A stretch of 64,000 nucleotides of DNA from Polymorphospora lycopeni (lineage in GTDB: Bacteria > Actinomycetota > Actinomycetes > Mycobacteriales > Micromonosporaceae): contig NZ_JBCGDC010000024.1 of assembly GCF_042237075.1 (NCBI RefSeq), positions 14,593-78,592 on the forward strand, in the 5' to 3' direction. Positions 50,587 to 59,001 of the stretch are shown one piece after another. The translations under genes and the position numbers were made by a program. The stretch's first letter is position 1; every line of letters starts with the position of its first letter. The notes below the pieces were generated by a model. The model was given only the letters and a program-made list of their open reading frames with translations, did not search any database and was not told the DNA's origin.

Positions 50587-51010
50587 CCGCGAGGCGGGCC
50601 TGCTTTCGGTCGTGGGCGGGCACCGGCTCGGGGTGCTCGCCACGATCCAGCCCGACGGGCGACCCCATCTGTCGAACATCATCTACGCGTTCGACCCGGT
50701 GGAGCGGCTGGTCCGGGTGTCGCTGACCGACGGCCGGGTCAAGACCCGCAACCTGCGCCGCGACCCCCGCGCGACGCTGCACGTCAACACCACCGAGGGC
50801 TGGGTCTGGGCGGCGGCCGAGGGCGTCGCCGAACTGACCCCGGTCGCGACCGACCCGGCCGACGCCACGGTGGAGGAACTGGTCGACCTCTACCGGTCGA
50901 TCGAGGGCGAGCACCCGGACTGGGACGACTACCGCCGGGCCATGGTCGCCGACCGCCGCCTCGTGCTGCGCCTGCGGGTAGACCGCCTCTACGGCCAGCC
51001 GCCGGCCTGA
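50576..51010 (+). CDS. PPOX-class (F420/FMN) oxidoreductase
   Basis: A 144-residue split-barrel protein: LLSVVGGHRLGVLATIQPDG, RPHLSNIIYAFDPVERLVRV, DGRVKTRNLRRDPRATLHVN and EGEHPDWDDYRRAMVADRRL. The layout is that of the PPOX-class F420-dependent subfamily (TIGR03618). F420 use is typical of actinomycetes but cannot be proven from this length. GTG 50576 overlaps asd by 11 bases, and its stop overlaps the next ATG, so the three genes are likely a single transcript, though their functions are unrelated. Confidence 0.9.
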   Translation: MPADREAGLLSVVGGHRLGVLATIQPDGRPHLSNIIYAFDPVERLVRVSLTDGRVKTRNLRRDPRATLHVNTTEGWVWAAAEGVAELTPVATDPADATVEELVDLYRSIEGEHPDWDDYRRAMVADRRLVLRLRVDRLYGQPPA

Positions 51011-51549
51011 TGGTCGAGGTCCGGCGGGCGGTGGTCGACGACGCCGCGGAGCTGGTCCGGCTCCGCGGCCTGATGCTGCGGGCCATGGGGATCGGTGACC
51101 CGGGGGCCGAGGACTGGCAGCCGGTCGCGCTGCGGTCGCTGCGTGACCGGCTGGCGGAGCCGGACGGCTCGCTGGTCGCTTTCGTGGTCGACCAGCCGGC
51201 CGCCCCTGACGACCAGCCCGTCGACCCCGCCGGGTCGACCGGCCCGCCGCGGTTGGCGGCCTGCGTGGTGGGGGTGGTCGAGCGCCGGCTCGGCACCCCC
51301 GACAATCCCAGTGGCGAGATCGGGTACGTCTTCAACGTGTCGACCGACCCCGGCTACCGCCGGCGCGGCTACTCCAGAGCGTTGATGGCGGCGTTGCTCG
51401 ACTGGTATCGGGAGCGCGGCATCATGGTCGTCGATCTGGTGGCGACCGGGGACGGCGTGCCGCTCTACCGCTCGATGGGCTTCGAGCCGTCGGCGATGCC
51501 GCTGATGCACCTGACGCTCCCGATCGACCCGGCCGGGGTGCGGAGCTAG
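51010..51549 (+). CDS. GNAT family N-acetyltransferase
   Basis: A 179-residue acetyltransferase: strands VEVRRAVVDDAAELVRLRGL at the start and the acetyl-CoA motif VFNVSTDPGYRRRGYSRALM with the RRxGY loop, then LVATGDGVPLYRSMGFEPS. It sits at TGATG overlap behind the oxidoreductase. The substrate is unknown. The gene ends at a perfect terminator hairpin facing a minus-strand operon. Confidence 0.92.
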   Translation: MVEVRRAVVDDAAELVRLRGLMLRAMGIGDPGAEDWQPVALRSLRDRLAEPDGSLVAFVVDQPAAPDDQPVDPAGSTGPPRLAACVVGVVERRLGTPDNPSGEIGYVFNVSTDPGYRRRGYSRALMAALLDWYRERGIMVVDLVATGDGVPLYRSMGFEPSAMPLMHLTLPIDPAGVRS

Positions 51550-51555
51550 CTGGAC

Positions 51556-51597
51556 GTAGAACGTTTGTTGTCGCGGGGGCGACAACAAACGTTCTAC
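51556..51597. terminator. Perfect 19-base-arm hairpin between convergent operons
   Basis: Arms 51556-51574 and 51579-51597 are perfect complements with a GGGG loop (51575-51578). The AT content of the arms (AACGTTTGTTGTC) is unusual for the region. It serves as a bidirectional terminator. Confidence 0.85.
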
Positions 51598-51634
51598 ATC
51601 CGCTCGACGGGACGGCCGGCGGGCCGGGCCCGTT

Positions 51635-52477
51635 TCAGCCCTTCAGGCCGGTGTGGGCGAGGCCCTCGACGAACTGCTTCTGGGCGATCACGAACACCGC
51701 CAGCACCGGCAGCGCGGTCAGCGAGGCGGCCGCCAGCTGGATGTTCCACATCGGACCGCCGTACGCGTCGACGAACTGGGTCAGCGCCTGCGGCAGGGTG
51801 AACTTCTCCGGAGTGGACAGGAACACGATCGGTTCCAGGTAGAGGTTCCAGCTGTGCAGGAACGTGAAGATCGCCACCGCGCCGAGGGCCGGCCGGGCCA
51901 GCGGCAGCGCGATCCGCCAGAAGGTGGCGAGCCGGCCGAGCCCGTCGACCCGGGCCGCCTCCTCCAGTTCGCCGGGCAGGGCGATGAAGAACTGCCGCAT
52001 GATGAACGTCGCCAGCACGCTCGGCGCGCCGAAGATCGGCACCAGGATCAGCGGCCAGTGGGTGTCGACCCAGCCCAGCGTGTTGAACATCTGGAAGAGC
52101 GGGACGATGGTGACCTCGCTCGGGATGAGCAGCCCGAGCAGGACGACGAGGAACAGCGCGTTCTGCCCGCGGAACCGGATGCGGGCGAAGGCGTACCCGG
52201 CCAGGGCCGACACCGCGAGCGTGCCGAGCGTGACGACGGCGGCGATGTAGGCGCTGTTGAAGTACTGCTGGGCGAACGGCTGCAGTTCGAAGACCTGCCG
52301 GTACGCGTCGACCTGTGGGTTCGCCGGCAGCAGGCTCGGCGGCCAGGAGAAGATGTCGCTGATCGGCTTGAACGACGAGGTGACCATCCACCAGGTCGGG
52401 AAGACGAACGGGACGGCGAGGACGAGCAGCGCGCCGTACAGGCCGAGCTTGGCGCGGCGGGACACCCTACTGCTCAT
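51635..52477 (-). CDS. Carbohydrate ABC transporter permease (MalG type), second sugar module
   Basis: A 280-residue permease with six membrane segments and EAA loop EAARVDGLGRLATFWRIALP. It overlaps the partner permease gene by 11 bases, so both are made together. It belongs to the operon LacI, FAD oxidoreductase, binding protein, two permeases. No ATPase gene is adjacent, so a shared MsiK-type ATPase is expected. The sugar is unknown. Confidence 0.95.
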   Translation of the reverse strand: MSSRVSRRAKLGLYGALLVLAVPFVFPTWWMVTSSFKPISDIFSWPPSLLPANPQVDAYRQVFELQPFAQQYFNSAYIAAVVTLGTLAVSALAGYAFARIRFRGQNALFLVVLLGLLIPSEVTIVPLFQMFNTLGWVDTHWPLILVPIFGAPSVLATFIMRQFFIALPGELEEAARVDGLGRLATFWRIALPLARPALGAVAIFTFLHSWNLYLEPIVFLSTPEKFTLPQALTQFVDAYGGPMWNIQLAAASLTALPVLAVFVIAQKQFVEGLAHTGLKG

Positions 52478-53470
52478 GGAACACCCACCTCTTGCGCATC
52501 TGCCACTGGACGACGGTGAGGACCAGCACGATCCCGAAGAGCAGTACGGACAGCGTGGCGCCGTACCCGAAGTGGTGGAACTGGAACGCCTGCTGGTAGA
52601 GGTAGTAGACGAGCACGGTGGTGGACGTCCCCGGCCCGCCCTGGGTGAGCACGGCGATCTGGGCGAAGACCTGGAGCGAGCCGACCACGGTGATGATCGA
52701 GGTGAGCAGGATCGTCGGGCTGATCAGCGGAACGGTGATCTTGCGGAACTGGGTCCACCGGCCGGCGCCCTCGACCCGCGCCGCCTCGTAGAGTTCGGCC
52801 GGCACGCCCTGCAGGGCGGCCAGGAAGAGCACCATGTTGAGGCCGACGTTCTTCAGCACCTGCACCACGACGACCGACAACATCGCGGTCGCCTCGCCGC
52901 GCAGCCAGTTGGGGCCGTCGACGCCGATCGTGTCCAGCAGGCCGTTGATGCCGCCGTTGTCCTGGAGCAGGAAGCCCCAGACGATCGTCCAGGCGACCAG
53001 CGACACCACGACCGGCGAGAAGAACAGGGTGCGGAAGACGACGGTGCCGCGCAGCTTCTGGTTGAGCAGCACCGCGAGCAGCAGGGCCAGACTGAGGTTG
53101 AGGACGACCAGGCCGAGCGAGAAGAGCCCGGTCGCGCCGAGCACCGACGGCAGGTTGGGGTCGTCGGCCAGCGCCCGGTAGTTCTCCGCGCCGACGAAGT
53201 CGAAGGTGTCGGCGAGCACGTTCCACTCGTGCAGGCTGTAGTAGACGACCAGCCCGAGCGGCAGCAGCACGAAGATGATGCTGCCCAGCAGTTGCGGGCT
53301 GACGAACAGCAGCCCGGCGAGCTGGTCCCGGCGCCGGGTGGTCCACCAGGACCGGCGGGGCGGGTCGGCGGGCTTGGCGGCCGGCGGGGGGGGGGGGGGG
53401 GGGGGGGCGGGGGGGCGGGGGGGGGGGCCGGGGGGGCCCCCCGCCCCACCACCTGCGTCGTACGCGACAT
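52467..53470 (-). CDS. Sugar ABC transporter permease (MalF type), frameshifted at a G tract
   Basis: The body from about 53270 to 52467 is an ordinary MalF-type permease (PLGLVVYYSLHEWNVLADTF, EAARVEGAGRWTQFRKITVP). Upstream, the same frame reads RRSWWTTRRRDQLAGLLFVS before running into a G/C tract at 53380-53450, while the ATG at 53470, overlapping the binding-protein stop (TGATG), reads MSRTTQVVG in a different frame. The two frames differ by a single step inside the homopolymer, so a sequencing error is the likely cause and the real gene is about 334 residues. Its partner genes are intact. Confidence 0.85.
53380..53450. other. G-rich homopolymer tract, probable sequence error
   Basis: A run of 22 Gs (53386-53407) and further G and C runs lie inside the 5' part of the permease gene and break its frame. 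As a protein the region would be a run of proline and alanine, so the exact length is uncertain. Confidence 0.8.
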
Positions 53471-54744
53471 CAGCGGTCCAGCAGCGGCTTGATCTGGGTG
53501 CAGACGCCGGTGAGTACGGTCCGTACGTCGGCGCCGGGCTGCCACAGCGGGTCGAGCGCGGCCCGCACCGCCTGGCTGATCTCGGCCTGCCCGGTGTGGC
53601 TCGGCTTCACCACACCGGAGGAGATGCCGTCGATGACCACGCTCTGCAGCTGTTCCGGCTTCAGCAGCGGGTTGGTCTTGGCCAGGGTCTCGGCGGTGAG
53701 CTGCGACTGGCGCGGCGGCGGGAAGAACTGCGCGAGCTTCGCCGAGTTGGTCGGGTTGGTCAGGAAGGCCAGGAAGTCCGCGGCCACCTTCGCGTTGTCG
53801 CCCTTGCGCAGTACGCCCATGCCGCCCTGGCCGATCACGGCGTAGTCGCCGTTCGGGCCGGCCGGCAGCGGCACCAGGTCCCAGCCGAACTTCTGGTCGG
53901 CCAGCAGCGACGCCCGGGAGATCTGGGTGATCGTCATGCCGGCGTCACCGGCGAAGAAGTCGGCCGTGGTGCCGGGGGCCGGCAGCGCCTTGTCGGTGAA
54001 GATCGCCTTGTGCAGGAACGTCATCGCGTCGACCATCGGCTGCTGGTCGAAGCCGCAGGTCTTGCCGTCCTCGCTCCACGCCTGGGCACCCCATCCGGTC
54101 CACACTGTGGACAGGTTGTCCCAGCCCTTGTAGTCGAAGTCGCGGATGACGAGCCCGGCCTTGCCGGTCTCGGCGTTGACCGCCGAGGCGGCCGCGACCG
54201 CCGTGTCCCAGGTCCACCGGCCGGCCGCGATCAGCTCGGCCGGCGTCTCCCGGCCGGCCTTCTCGAAGAGGTCGGTGTTGACGAAGACCCCGAACGGCGA
54301 GGTCGAGAACGGGTACGCGTACAGCTTGCCCTCGTCCTGCCACAGCTTCGTGGCGGCCGGGGTCAGCTCGTCGAAGGCGTACCCGTCGGTGCCCTTGAGG
54401 GTGTCGTCGAGCGCGACCAGGGCACCCGACGAGACGAAGTCCGGCGCCGAGTTCTCGAAGATCCAGGCCAGGTCGGGCGGGTTGCCGCCGGCGATCTGGG
54501 TGGTGAGGGTGGTGGTGTAGTTCTCGAACGGGATCGGATCGAACTTGATCTCGGTGACGTTCGGGTTCGCCTTCTTGTATTCCTCGGCGATCTCGTTGAA
54601 CAGCGCGAGGTGCGCCTCGTTCGCCGACCAGGTCGTCATGCGCAGCGACACCGGTCCGTCGCTGTCGCCGGCGTCGCCGCCGCCGCATGCCGTCAGGCCC
54701 AGCAGCGCGGCCAGTGTCACCGCCGCCGTCAATCTGGCTCTCAT
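53470..54744 (-). CDS. Sugar ABC transporter substrate-binding lipoprotein, second module
   Basis: A 424-residue extracellular solute-binding protein. The lipobox LTAC puts the lipid cysteine at residue 20. VSLRMTTWSANEAHLALFNE, IAGGNPPDLAWIFENSAPDF and GYAVIGQGGMGVLRKGD-like stretches are typical of family 1 binding proteins. GGAGGG lies before ATG 54744. It is 11 bases downstream of the FAD oxidoreductase and overlaps the permease start. The unusual number of tryptophans (WIFEN, WTWDTAV, WTGWGAQAW) suggests a carbohydrate with stacking sugars. Confidence 0.94.
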   Translation of the reverse strand: MRARLTAAVTLAALLGLTACGGGDAGDSDGPVSLRMTTWSANEAHLALFNEIAEEYKKANPNVTEIKFDPIPFENYTTTLTTQIAGGNPPDLAWIFENSAPDFVSSGALVALDDTLKGTDGYAFDELTPAATKLWQDEGKLYAYPFSTSPFGVFVNTDLFEKAGRETPAELIAAGRWTWDTAVAAASAVNAETGKAGLVIRDFDYKGWDNLSTVWTGWGAQAWSEDGKTCGFDQQPMVDAMTFLHKAIFTDKALPAPGTTADFFAGDAGMTITQISRASLLADQKFGWDLVPLPAGPNGDYAVIGQGGMGVLRKGDNAKVAADFLAFLTNPTNSAKLAQFFPPPRQSQLTAETLAKTNPLLKPEQLQSVVIDGISSGVVKPSHTGQAEISQAVRAALDPLWQPGADVRTVLTGVCTQIKPLLDR

Positions 54745-54755
54745 CAAACCCTCCC

Positions 54756-56375
54756 TCAGTAGCCGGCGATGTCGGGCCAGTGCAGCTCGACGCCCTCGCC
54801 GACGAGGCGATTCTGGAAATCGGCCAGCAGGCCGGGAGTGTCACGTACCGCCCGGGGGACGACCCCGCGCTCCAGACAGAAGTCCGCGAGCATGCCGGCG
54901 ACCTCGCCGACGTTCCACTCGACGGGGTGCAGGCGGTACGAACCGTTGGTGATGTGGGTGGTGCCGATGTTCTTTCCGGCGGGCAGGAGGTTGTCCATGC
55001 GCCGGGGGATCAGTGCGCCCAACGGGATCTGGAAGGGGCACGAGGCGACGTCGACGTAGTTGTCGCCGCCGGTCGACGGGTGCAGGTCGATGCGGTACAT
55101 GCCGACGCCGACCGAGTCGGGGTAGATGGCCGCGCCCTTGTCGCCGCGTACGTCCAGCGACAGGTCCTGCTCGACCACGGTGTATTCGGCGCGGATCCGG
55201 CGCGACTCGCGGATGTACGGCGCCTGGGCGAGCCCGTCCGCGCTGCCGGTGACGTCGCCGCGCAGCCGCAGGCCGGGGAAGCCGGTGCCGCCGTCGGTGC
55301 GCGGCGCCTCGGTCTGCAGCCAGTAGAGCACCGACCGGGACAGTTCCCGCGCCGCCGCGAAGTGGTGCTCCGGATCCGGTACGTCGATCACCGGGCTCTC
55401 GAAGTAGTCGATCATCGGCCAGTTGACCAGGCAGATGTCGCTGTCGTACGCCCCCTCGCGGAACAGTCGGCGGGCCGCGATCCGCCGGAACGTCCACAGG
55501 TTGCCGTCGCCGGGGTTGCGGCGCTGGTCGGCGTCGACCAGCAGCGGGTCGTCGTCGGGATTCGGGGTGAAACTCCGCTCGGAGATCTCCAGCGTGCGTG
55601 GGTTGGGAGAGCGGAACGACAGCATCCGGTCGCCCCAGAACGCCGGCTGGTAGTCCCGCCAGAACGAGTAGCGTTCCGGCCGGTCGATGGTGTGGTCGCC
55701 GTCGACGTGGTCGACCGCGAAGCACACCGACATCGCCTGCATGTTGGCCGGCTGCGCCACGTCCGGCGCGCTCGGCTCACCGGTGTCGGCCCGCGACTCG
55801 AACCCGGTGACGTACTCGGTGCCGGTCATCGGCAGCAGCTCACCGGTCTCGGTCGCGTCCAGGACGTACCCGGCCGTCACCACGATCTCGTCGGCGCCGT
55901 CGCGGTGCGCGACCGTCACCGCGGTGACCCGGTCGCCGTCGACGGCGGCGGACACCGGCCGGTACGGCTGCAACACCCGCAGCCGCCCGGATCCCCGGTA
56001 CGGCGCCAGCATCGACTCCAGGACGGCGACCGCCACCCGTGGCTCGTGGCAGAGCCGGCTGACGTGGCCGGCGCCCGGGTTCAGGTCCCGCCACGCGCGC
56101 GCCCGGTCGGTGAGCGGGTAGTAGCGGCGGTAGTAGTCGCGGATACCGTCCCGCAGCGCCCGGTAGCTCGCGGTGATGCCGAAGCGTTCCACCCAGCTGT
56201 GCTCGTCCGGTGGCACGGCCTGGCTGGTGAGCTGGCCGCCGAGCCAGTCGAACTCCTCGGTCAGCACCACCGAGCGCCCGGCGCGCAGGGCGCCCAACGC
56301 CGCCGCGACCCCGCCGAGACCTCCGCCGACGACCAGGATGTCGGCTCGCATCTCCCGCAACGTGCTTCCCTTCAC
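54756..56375 (-). CDS. FAD-dependent oxidoreductase in a sugar-uptake operon (PF12831-like)
   Basis: A 539-residue flavoprotein. The FAD motif ILVVGGGLGGVAAALGALRA with TEEFDWLGGQLTSQAVPPDE at the second strand matches PF12831-type oxidoreductases. The rest is long, with AAGYVLDATETGELLP and PLGALIPRRMDNLLPAGKNI typical of the group. GTG 56375 overlaps the LacI stop by four bases, so it is co-translated. Enzymes of this group are poorly characterised; oxidising a carbohydrate or derivative is an inference from its place between regulator and importer. It has no signal peptide. Confidence 0.88.
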   Translation of the reverse strand: MKGSTLREMRADILVVGGGLGGVAAALGALRAGRSVVLTEEFDWLGGQLTSQAVPPDEHSWVERFGITASYRALRDGIRDYYRRYYPLTDRARAWRDLNPGAGHVSRLCHEPRVAVAVLESMLAPYRGSGRLRVLQPYRPVSAAVDGDRVTAVTVAHRDGADEIVVTAGYVLDATETGELLPMTGTEYVTGFESRADTGEPSAPDVAQPANMQAMSVCFAVDHVDGDHTIDRPERYSFWRDYQPAFWGDRMLSFRSPNPRTLEISERSFTPNPDDDPLLVDADQRRNPGDGNLWTFRRIAARRLFREGAYDSDICLVNWPMIDYFESPVIDVPDPEHHFAAARELSRSVLYWLQTEAPRTDGGTGFPGLRLRGDVTGSADGLAQAPYIRESRRIRAEYTVVEQDLSLDVRGDKGAAIYPDSVGVGMYRIDLHPSTGGDNYVDVASCPFQIPLGALIPRRMDNLLPAGKNIGTTHITNGSYRLHPVEWNVGEVAGMLADFCLERGVVPRAVRDTPGLLADFQNRLVGEGVELHWPDIAGY

Positions 56376-57451
56376 TTGGTGGACCTTCCCGACCCGGCCG
56401 GCGGCGCCAGCGTGGCGCCGTCGACGGGTTCACAGGACAGCAATCTCTGGATCTCACTCCGCCCGGTCGGCTCGAGGAGGGTGGTGAGGACCTCGACGGC
56501 CTGCCAGCCCATCTGCCGGCGGGGAATCCGGAAGCCGGAGAAGTCGATGTCGGTCGGTGCCGGCCGGGTCGGGTCGCCCAGCGCGAGGATCGACAGGTCG
56601 CCGGGGATGGACAGGCCGCGCTCGCGGGCGAGGCCGGCGATGGCGGCCCCGTCGGCGTACTCCTCGACGAACGCGGCGGTCACCCCGGCGTCCAGCAGCG
56701 CGTCGAGCAGGTCGGCGGGGGAGCGGTCGGCCGTCGGCTCGTGCCGGGTGGTCACCCCGGTGGCGGCCACCGCGGCGGTGAAACCGCGTAGCCGGTCGGC
56801 GTGCGACTCCGGCGCCGGGCGCCGGTCCGGGCCGGTCGGGCCGTCGCCCTGTCCGACGTACGCCAGCCGGCGGTGCCCGACCCCGACCGCCCGGTGTACG
56901 AGGGCGGCCGTCGCGGCCGGATAGTCGGCGCCGACGTACGGCACCGGGCCGCCGGCGTCGTCGCGGCGGCCGACGGAGACGAACGGCAGTCCTTCGGCGA
57001 CCAGCCGGGTCAGCTCGTGGTGGTCGAGCGACCGTCCGAGCAGGACACAGCCGTCGGCGAGCCGGAGCCGGTTGTCCTCGTGGAAGACCCGGCGCCGGCC
57101 GTCGACCACCGGGGCGCTGGTGAACAGCAGCAGGTCGCAGCCGAGCTGTTCGGCGCACTGCTCGATGCCGACCAGGAACGGGTGGTAGAAGTCGCCGGTG
57201 CCGGTCGGGAACACCGGCTCGTAGGTGAAGACGCCGATGATGCGGTTGTGCCGCGCGGCCAGCCGGCGGGCGATCGGGTCGGCGACGTAGCCGGTGCTGC
57301 GGATCGCCTGCAGCACGCGGTCGCGGGTCTCGGGCGCGATCCGTACGTCGGCGTCGGCTCGGCCGTTGAGCACGAGGGACACCGTGGCCTGGCTCACGCC
57401 GGTCATCCGCGCGATGTCCTGCTGCGTCACCCGTCTCCGCGATGCGGTCAC
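56372..57451 (-). CDS. LacI family repressor of the second sugar module
   Basis: A 359-residue LacI protein: VTQQDIARMTGVSQATVSLV as recognition part, RSTGYVADPIARRLAARHNR as hinge, effector domain with VGIEQCAEQLGCDLLLFTSA and LLDAGVTAAFVEEYADGAAI. The gene is first of a five-gene minus-strand operon. Two CTAATACG-type palindromes lie upstream, one 25 bases from its start and one before the divergent beta-propeller gene, suggesting control of both. The inducing ligand is unknown. Confidence 0.94.
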   Translation of the reverse strand: MTASRRRVTQQDIARMTGVSQATVSLVLNGRADADVRIAPETRDRVLQAIRSTGYVADPIARRLAARHNRIIGVFTYEPVFPTGTGDFYHPFLVGIEQCAEQLGCDLLLFTSAPVVDGRRRVFHEDNRLRLADGCVLLGRSLDHHELTRLVAEGLPFVSVGRRDDAGGPVPYVGADYPAATAALVHRAVGVGHRRLAYVGQGDGPTGPDRRPAPESHADRLRGFTAAVAATGVTTRHEPTADRSPADLLDALLDAGVTAAFVEEYADGAAIAGLARERGLSIPGDLSILALGDPTRPAPTDIDFSGFRIPRRQMGWQAVEVLTTLLEPTGRSEIQRLLSCEPVDGATLAPPAGSGRSTK

Positions 57452-57475
57452 GTTCCGTACCCGTCCGTTTCTCTG

Positions 57476-57489
57476 CTAATACGCATTAG
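57476..57489. promoter_or_regulatory. LacI-type operator 1 of the second sugar module
   Basis: CTAAT-ACGC-ATTAG is a perfect 5-base-arm palindrome, 25 bases upstream of the LacI start codon, in an AT-rich pocket. Confidence 0.75.
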
Positions 57490-57572
57490 TTACGTCGAGA
57501 TGAAATCCTGCGGTCCCGGATCGTCGGCCGTCAAGCCCTCGGCGGCAACTTTTTCTCGGCGAACCTGCCTTG

Positions 57573-57586
57573 ATAATTCGTATTAG
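57573..57586. promoter_or_regulatory. LacI-type operator 2 of the second sugar module
   Basis: ATAATTCGTATTAG, read on the minus strand CTAATACGAATTAT, matches operator 1 at 12 of 14 positions allowing one central change. It lies 164 bases before the beta-propeller start and followed by a TTGACG (57591-57596) that could be a -35 box. Confidence 0.7.
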
Positions 57587-57749
57587 CGTCTTGACGCCGC
57601 CATCGACGGGCGACGAAACTCAGCCATCACGAGCGGGTCCGGGATGGACGACCAGGTCACTGAGGGTGACGGTGGGTCGGCGTGCCCGCCTGCCCGCACC
57701 AGGCAAGTCCTTGATCGACGAGCGTCCCCTCACGATCGGAGGCACCACC

Positions 57750-58820
57750 ATGGACCATCACCCCCGACCCGACGCCGGACCGGCCGTGCCGGACCCGGCC
57801 GGCGGCGCGGCCGTCCCGGGCGAGCGGTTCGCGCTCCGCCGCCGGGGCCTGCTGCGGGGTGCCGCGCTGCTCGGCTCCGCCGCCGCGGCCGGTGGCTTCG
57901 GCGGGCTGGCCGCGGCCGCCCCCGCCCACGCCGGGCCGGCGGGATTCCCCAACTACCGCTACGTCCGCGACGCGTTCGCCGGCCCGCTGCGCTACAACCC
58001 GACCGGCGAGATGATCTTCCCCTGTGTGCGTGGCGTCTACGACAAGATCAGTAACGCGCGCGGGCGGTACTACCTCTACTACGCGCCGCACGACGCGCCC
58101 GGCGGGATCTGCCTCGCCTATGCCGACCGGCTGGAGGGGCCCTACACCGAGTATCCGAACAACCCGATCATCAACCGGTTCCTGCAGGGAAAGGCGACGG
58201 TCAGCCACGTCTCGTCGCCGCACGTGGTCTGGAACGCCCCCACCCGCGAGTTCTACCTCTACTTCCACGGCGAGAACCACACGACCCGGGTCGCCCGCTC
58301 CCGCGACGGGATCAACTTCACGGACATCACCCCGATCCTGAGCACCCGGCTGGTGCCGAACACCACCGAGACCTCGTACGCCCGGGTCTTCGAACACTCC
58401 GTGGCCGGCAAGGGCAACCGGTACGTGATGCTCTTCATGGGCGCCCACACCATCCGGCCCGGCACCCGGAAGATCTTCTGGGGCTGGTCGCCCAACGGCT
58501 GGGACCAGTGGCAGTTCGCCCCCAACCCGCTGGTCTCGCCGGCCGGTGACGGGCTGACCGACATCGCCGCGCCCCACCTGCTCAAGCGCAACAACACGAC
58601 GTACGTCGTCTACCACGGCAACGACGGCCGGATGCGGCTCACCGAGGTCGGCAACAACTTCGACCGCGAGGTGCACCTCGGCGTCTTCCACACCCCGATC
58701 GCCTCCGACAACGGCCGGGTCGCCTCACCCGCGTTCGGCACCGACGGCGGCGTGTCGTACATGATCTACGAGGCCGGCCCCCGCCTGGGCGCCCGCATCT
58801 GCGTCGCCCGCGCCGTCTAG
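57750..58820 (+). CDS. Tat-exported five-bladed beta-propeller protein (GH43/GH32-like fold)
   Basis: A 356-residue protein with a twin-arginine signal (LRRRGLLRGAALLGSAAAAG, cleavage near AHA at about residue 62). Blades are seen in GRYYLYYAPHDAPGGICLAY, TREFYLYFHGENHTTRVARS, NRYVMLFMGAHTIRPGTRKI and TTYVVYHGNDGRMRL, the pattern of GH43/GH32/GH68-like propellers. Catalytic acids cannot be assigned confidently. It is divergent from the LacI operon with operators in between, so it probably acts outside the cell on the substrate of that importer. GGAGG precedes ATG 57750. Confidence 0.85.
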   Translation: MDHHPRPDAGPAVPDPAGGAAVPGERFALRRRGLLRGAALLGSAAAAGGFGGLAAAAPAHAGPAGFPNYRYVRDAFAGPLRYNPTGEMIFPCVRGVYDKISNARGRYYLYYAPHDAPGGICLAYADRLEGPYTEYPNNPIINRFLQGKATVSHVSSPHVVWNAPTREFYLYFHGENHTTRVARSRDGINFTDITPILSTRLVPNTTETSYARVFEHSVAGKGNRYVMLFMGAHTIRPGTRKIFWGWSPNGWDQWQFAPNPLVSPAGDGLTDIAAPHLLKRNNTTYVVYHGNDGRMRLTEVGNNFDREVHLGVFHTPIASDNGRVASPAFGTDGGVSYMIYEAGPRLGARICVARAV

Positions 58821-58834
58821 CCCCACCGATCACG

Positions 58835-58894
58835 GTGATCAGGGACCGCGTCGCGCGTGTCGTCGGCGCGGCGCGGCTCCCGGTCCCTGATCAC
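58835..58894. repeat. Long intergenic palindrome, GATCA..TGATCAGGGA family, copy 2
   Basis: Perfect 14-base arms 58835-58848 and 58881-58894, with an outer GATC pair and a 32-base spacer, 15 bases after the propeller gene. The core TGATCAGGGA is shared with the element at 12402-12475. Confidence 0.85.
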
Positions 58895-59001
58895 GCGGAT
58901 CAAGACGCCGGCTCCGACCGTTTCCGCCCCGGCGGGTCGGGTAAGCGAGCGCCCGTACCCGCTGGTCCGCCGCGCGGACCCGCAGCGGATTGGGGGACGG
59001 G

